The notes under the pieces were generated by a model. The model worked only from the letters and a program-made list of their open reading frames with translations, was not told where the DNA came from and did no database searches. Source: an uncultured Gaiellaceae bacterium (GTDB lineage Bacteria; Actinomycetota; Thermoleophilia; Gaiellales; Gaiellaceae). Taken from it: a stretch of DNA of 7,685 nucleotides. Location: NCBI GenBank assembly GCA_955652075.1, contig CATPAS010000221.1:1-7685 (forward strand), in the 5' to 3' direction. Positions 5,945 through 7,685 of this stretch are shown piece by piece. Position 1 is the stretch's first letter; each line of letters begins with the position of its first letter. A program made the position numbers and the translations under genes.

Positions 5945-6908
5945 AAACGTTCTTCAATGCGTCTTCCGGTTTCGGGTCGGTGCCGTTCTTGGCGAACTCG
6001 ACCGAGGCGTCGACGATCTCCTGCACCTCGCGGTCGATCTCCTCGACCTCGTCGCCCGAGAGCTCGAGCTTCGTGCGCAGGTGCTCGATCGGGTCCTGGG
6101 TCGCACGAGTCTCTTCGAGCTCCTGCTTCGAGCGGTAGACCTGCGGATCGCCGATGTAATGCCCCACGAGGCGATACGTGTTGACGGCGAGGAAGACCGG
6201 GCCCTTACCGCCGCGGGCGTGCTCGAGCGCGCGGCGCGTCGCCTTGTAGACCGCCTCGACATCCTGTCCATCGACCTTGACCGCCTTCATTCCGTAAGCG
6301 ACGGCACGCTGGGAGATGTCCTCGATCGGCATGTGCTGCCAGCTCGGGGTCGACTCGGCCCAATGGTTGTTTTCGCACACGAAGACCGCGGGGACCTGCC
6401 AGAGCTGCGCCAGGTTGAGCGCCTCGTGGAAGGTGCCGATGTTCGTGGCGCCGTCTCCGAAGAAGGCGACTCCGACGCGCGGATAGCAGCGCAGCTTGAA
6501 GGTCAGCGCCGCGCCGACGATCGCCGGCAGACCGCCTCCGACGACCGCGTTCGCGCCGATGTTGCCGCGCTCGATGTCGTACAGGTGCATCGAGCCCCCG
6601 TAGCCGTGAGAACAACCTTCGAGCTTTCCGTACAGCTCCGCCATCAGCTCGTTCGGCGTCGTCCCCTTTGCCAGCGTGTGTCCGTGGGCGCGGTGCGTCG
6701 AGGCAATGATGTCGCCCTCCACCAGCGCGCGGCAGACACCGACCGCGACGGCCTCCTGGCCGATCGCCACATGTAAGAAACCGGGGAGTTCCCCGGCTCT
6801 GAACCGCTCCTCGACCTTCTCTTCAAACCGTCGGATGAGCAGCATCTCGCGGAAGAATTCGCGCAGATCCGACTTCGAGAGGGTCCCTTTCTGCTCCACC
6901 TTTGCCAT
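5937..6908 (-). CDS. 2-oxoacid dehydrogenase E1 component, alpha subunit (acetoin/pyruvate type)
   Basis: A 323-residue ThDP-binding alpha subunit that works with the beta subunit encoded directly downstream. The ThDP/Mg motif starts at GDGATNIGTF (151-160) and ends at CENNHWAEST (178-187), the usual GDG-NN spacing of about 30 residues. GFLHVAIGQEA (43-53), THRAHGHTLAKG (71-82) and GGSMHLYD (104-111) are hallmark segments of the family. GHYIGDPQVYRSKQELEE (249-266) is the region of the active-site loop near the C-terminal third. The stretch with AESTP and KVDGQDVEAVY resembles acetoin dehydrogenase alpha subunits as much as pyruvate ones. Length is normal for this short type. The start ATG is supported by a TANNNT box placed for a leaderless transcript; the nearby GAGG is only three bases away, too close for an ideal ribosome site. 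The next gene rightward starts 12 bases away in the opposite direction. Confidence 0.94.
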   Translation of the reverse strand: MAKVEQKGTLSKSDLREFFREMLLIRRFEEKVEERFRAGELPGFLHVAIGQEAVAVGVCRALVEGDIIASTHRAHGHTLAKGTTPNELMAELYGKLEGCSHGYGGSMHLYDIERGNIGANAVVGGGLPAIVGAALTFKLRCYPRVGVAFFGDGATNIGTFHEALNLAQLWQVPAVFVCENNHWAESTPSWQHMPIEDISQRAVAYGMKAVKVDGQDVEAVYKATRRALEHARGGKGPVFLAVNTYRLVGHYIGDPQVYRSKQELEETRATQDPIEHLRTKLELSGDEVEEIDREVQEIVDASVEFAKNGTDPKPEDALKNVYA

Positions 6909-6915
6909 CAGCCTC

Positions 6916-6921
6916 AGTTTA
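6916..6921 (-). promoter_or_regulatory. -10-like box placed for leaderless E1 alpha transcript
   Basis: On the leftward strand TAAACT fits the actinobacterial TANNNT -10 pattern. Seven bases separate it from the E1 alpha ATG, so transcription would begin at or next to the start codon. No convincing -35 is seen, and the upstream part of the promoter would lie inside the opposing gene, whose proposed ATG overlaps the box by one base. Leaderless mRNAs are common in Actinobacteria; the assignment here is inference from spacing. Confidence 0.4.
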
Positions 6922-7574
6922 TGCTCAGGCTCTTGCGACTAGTCGAACAGTTCAACGAGCTCGAGCGCGACCTCGTCGACGAATGGGCCGAGCTCCGACT
7001 TCAGCTCACCGTGGAGGAGGAATCGCGTGCCGAGCGGGCGGCTGCGCTGCTCGCGCCGGCGAACCCGGGGCGGCACGGGAGGCTCCTCCGGTTCGCGGTC
7101 GACCGCCTCGGGCCGGGCATCGGGGCCGAGGGCCTCCGCCGCCTGCTGAAGCGCCTCGACGACGAGGGCAGCACGGGAACGCTGAAGCTGCAGGGCGTCC
7201 AAAAGGCCCCTCCTGAGGAACTGCGCAAGGAGGAGACGCTGCGCGCCCAGTGGGAGCGGAGTCTCACCGCGGTTCCACCGGACTGGAGCGACATCTACGC
7301 CGAGGTGCGGCTGGACTCCACCGATTACCTCGAGCGCGGCGCTCTGCTGCTCGCTCCGGTCAATCCCGCGCGCTCCGGCGGCCCGGCGGCCCTGCGCTTC
7401 CGCAGCGCCCATCACTTCGGCTACGGCGTTTCCCCCGACATGGCGGCACGCTGCTTCGAGCGGTGCGACGACGAAGGGATCACCGGCGAGGTGGAGATCC
7501 TCTACGTGCTCTCCGATACGCATCCGGTCGCCACGCAGGGCCCGGTCTGGCTGCTCGGCGGCCGCACGGTATGA
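6921..7574 (+). CDS. Unrecognised protein with two tandem copies of a ~70-residue domain
   Basis: I do not recognise this 217-residue protein. It consists of a short N-terminal helix-like segment (1-20) and two clearly related halves, about 22-93 and 122-196, joined by a charged linker. Both halves start near a Trp (W22, W122), share ALLAPANPGR / LLLAPVNPAR (about 42-51 and 142-151) and LRF (56-58, 158-160), and end with RLDDEGSTGTLKL / RCDDEGITGEVEI (about 78-90 and 181-193). No signal peptide or membrane segment is seen, so it is probably cytoplasmic. The second half has two Cys (C178, C182) not present in the first. Its stop overlaps the start of the PRC-barrel-like gene (ATGA), so the two are probably translated together. 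The start is uncertain: there is no ribosome site before ATG 6921, and TTG at 6933 is an alternative. The frame is real judging by the conserved internal duplication. Confidence 0.7.
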   Translation: MLRLLRLVEQFNELERDLVDEWAELRLQLTVEEESRAERAAALLAPANPGRHGRLLRFAVDRLGPGIGAEGLRRLLKRLDDEGSTGTLKLQGVQKAPPEELRKEETLRAQWERSLTAVPPDWSDIYAEVRLDSTDYLERGALLLAPVNPARSGGPAALRFRSAHHFGYGVSPDMAARCFERCDDEGITGEVEILYVLSDTHPVATQGPVWLLGGRTV

Positions 7575-7685
7575 GCGACCTCGACCCTGTTTCCTGGTTC
7601 GTGATCGAGGCCGGCTGGAAGGTCGTCGACGCGGAGGGCCAGGAGGTCGGCTCCGTCGACGAAGTGGTCGGCGATTCGAGCAACG
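7571..7685 (+). CDS. PRC-barrel-like protein, N-terminal fragment (runs off right edge)
   Basis: Only the first 38 codons are in the window. The start ATG overlaps the preceding stop in ATGA, a common sign of coupled translation. WFVIEAGWKVVDAEGQEVGS at 9-28, followed by VDEVVGD, resembles the start of PRC-barrel domains, in which a small beta-barrel strand pair contains a 'V.D..G..VG.V..V.' pattern. These domains occur in photosynthetic reaction centre H subunits, RimM and many small proteins of unknown role in Actinobacteria. With most of the gene missing, the assignment rests on this pattern only. Confidence 0.6.
   Translation, partial: MSDLDPVSWFVIEAGWKVVDAEGQEVGSVDEVVGDSSN

Noticed and set aside
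4913..6184. Long rightward open frame (423 codons) opposite E1 beta and the end of E1 alpha
   Set aside because: Crosses the boundary of two real genes on the other strand and has low-complexity Arg-rich composition; a GC-driven shadow.
6939..7523. Leftward open frame (194 codons) opposite the duplicated-domain gene
   Set aside because: The rightward frame has an internal duplication conserved at protein level and an ATGA junction to the next gene; the leftward frame has neither.

Overview
The window is GC-rich bacterial DNA with dense, short-gapped genes, several GTG starts and few Shine-Dalgarno motifs. This fits a high-GC actinobacterium. The protein sequences would suit a soil lineage such as Thermoleophilia, but that placement is an inference and no 16S or other marker is present.

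Most of the window (about 1-6908) is transcribed leftwards and is built around a complete 2-oxoacid dehydrogenase complex. In transcription order it holds E1 alpha (6908-5937), E1 beta (5944-4964, overlapping E1 alpha by 8 bases), E2 lipoyl acyltransferase (4804-3527), a small VOC/glyoxalase-fold protein (3495-3157), a 357-base gene-free stretch, a GNAT acetyltransferase (2799-2353), E3 dihydrolipoamide dehydrogenase (2330-924), and an ECF-type sigma factor with a predicted C-terminal membrane segment (853 to beyond the left edge). E1 alpha and beta carry the ThDP motifs, E2 carries the lipoyl lysine and the DHRxxDG motif, and E3 carries the redox disulfide. All key residues look intact, so the complex should be functional. 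The heterodimeric E1 resembles the acetoin/pyruvate dehydrogenase type; the true substrate cannot be fixed from sequence alone.

To the right, starting only 12 bases from the E1 alpha start codon and running the other way, is an unrecognised 217-residue protein made of two tandem copies of one roughly 70-residue domain (6921-7574). It is followed, with an ATGA stop/start overlap, by the beginning of a PRC-barrel-like protein that leaves the right edge.

Non-coding signals worth attention are two palindromes 18 bases upstream of the GNAT and sigma factor starts, a strong hairpin plus a second hairpin in the 159-base E1 beta-E2 gap, two mutually exclusive hairpins in the gene-free stretch, and a TANNNT -10-like box placed for leaderless transcription of E1 alpha. 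I found no CRISPR array, tRNA, rRNA, insertion sequence or other mobile element. No clearly new multi-gene system is visible. The least-explained items are the duplicated-domain protein and the membrane-tailed sigma factor.
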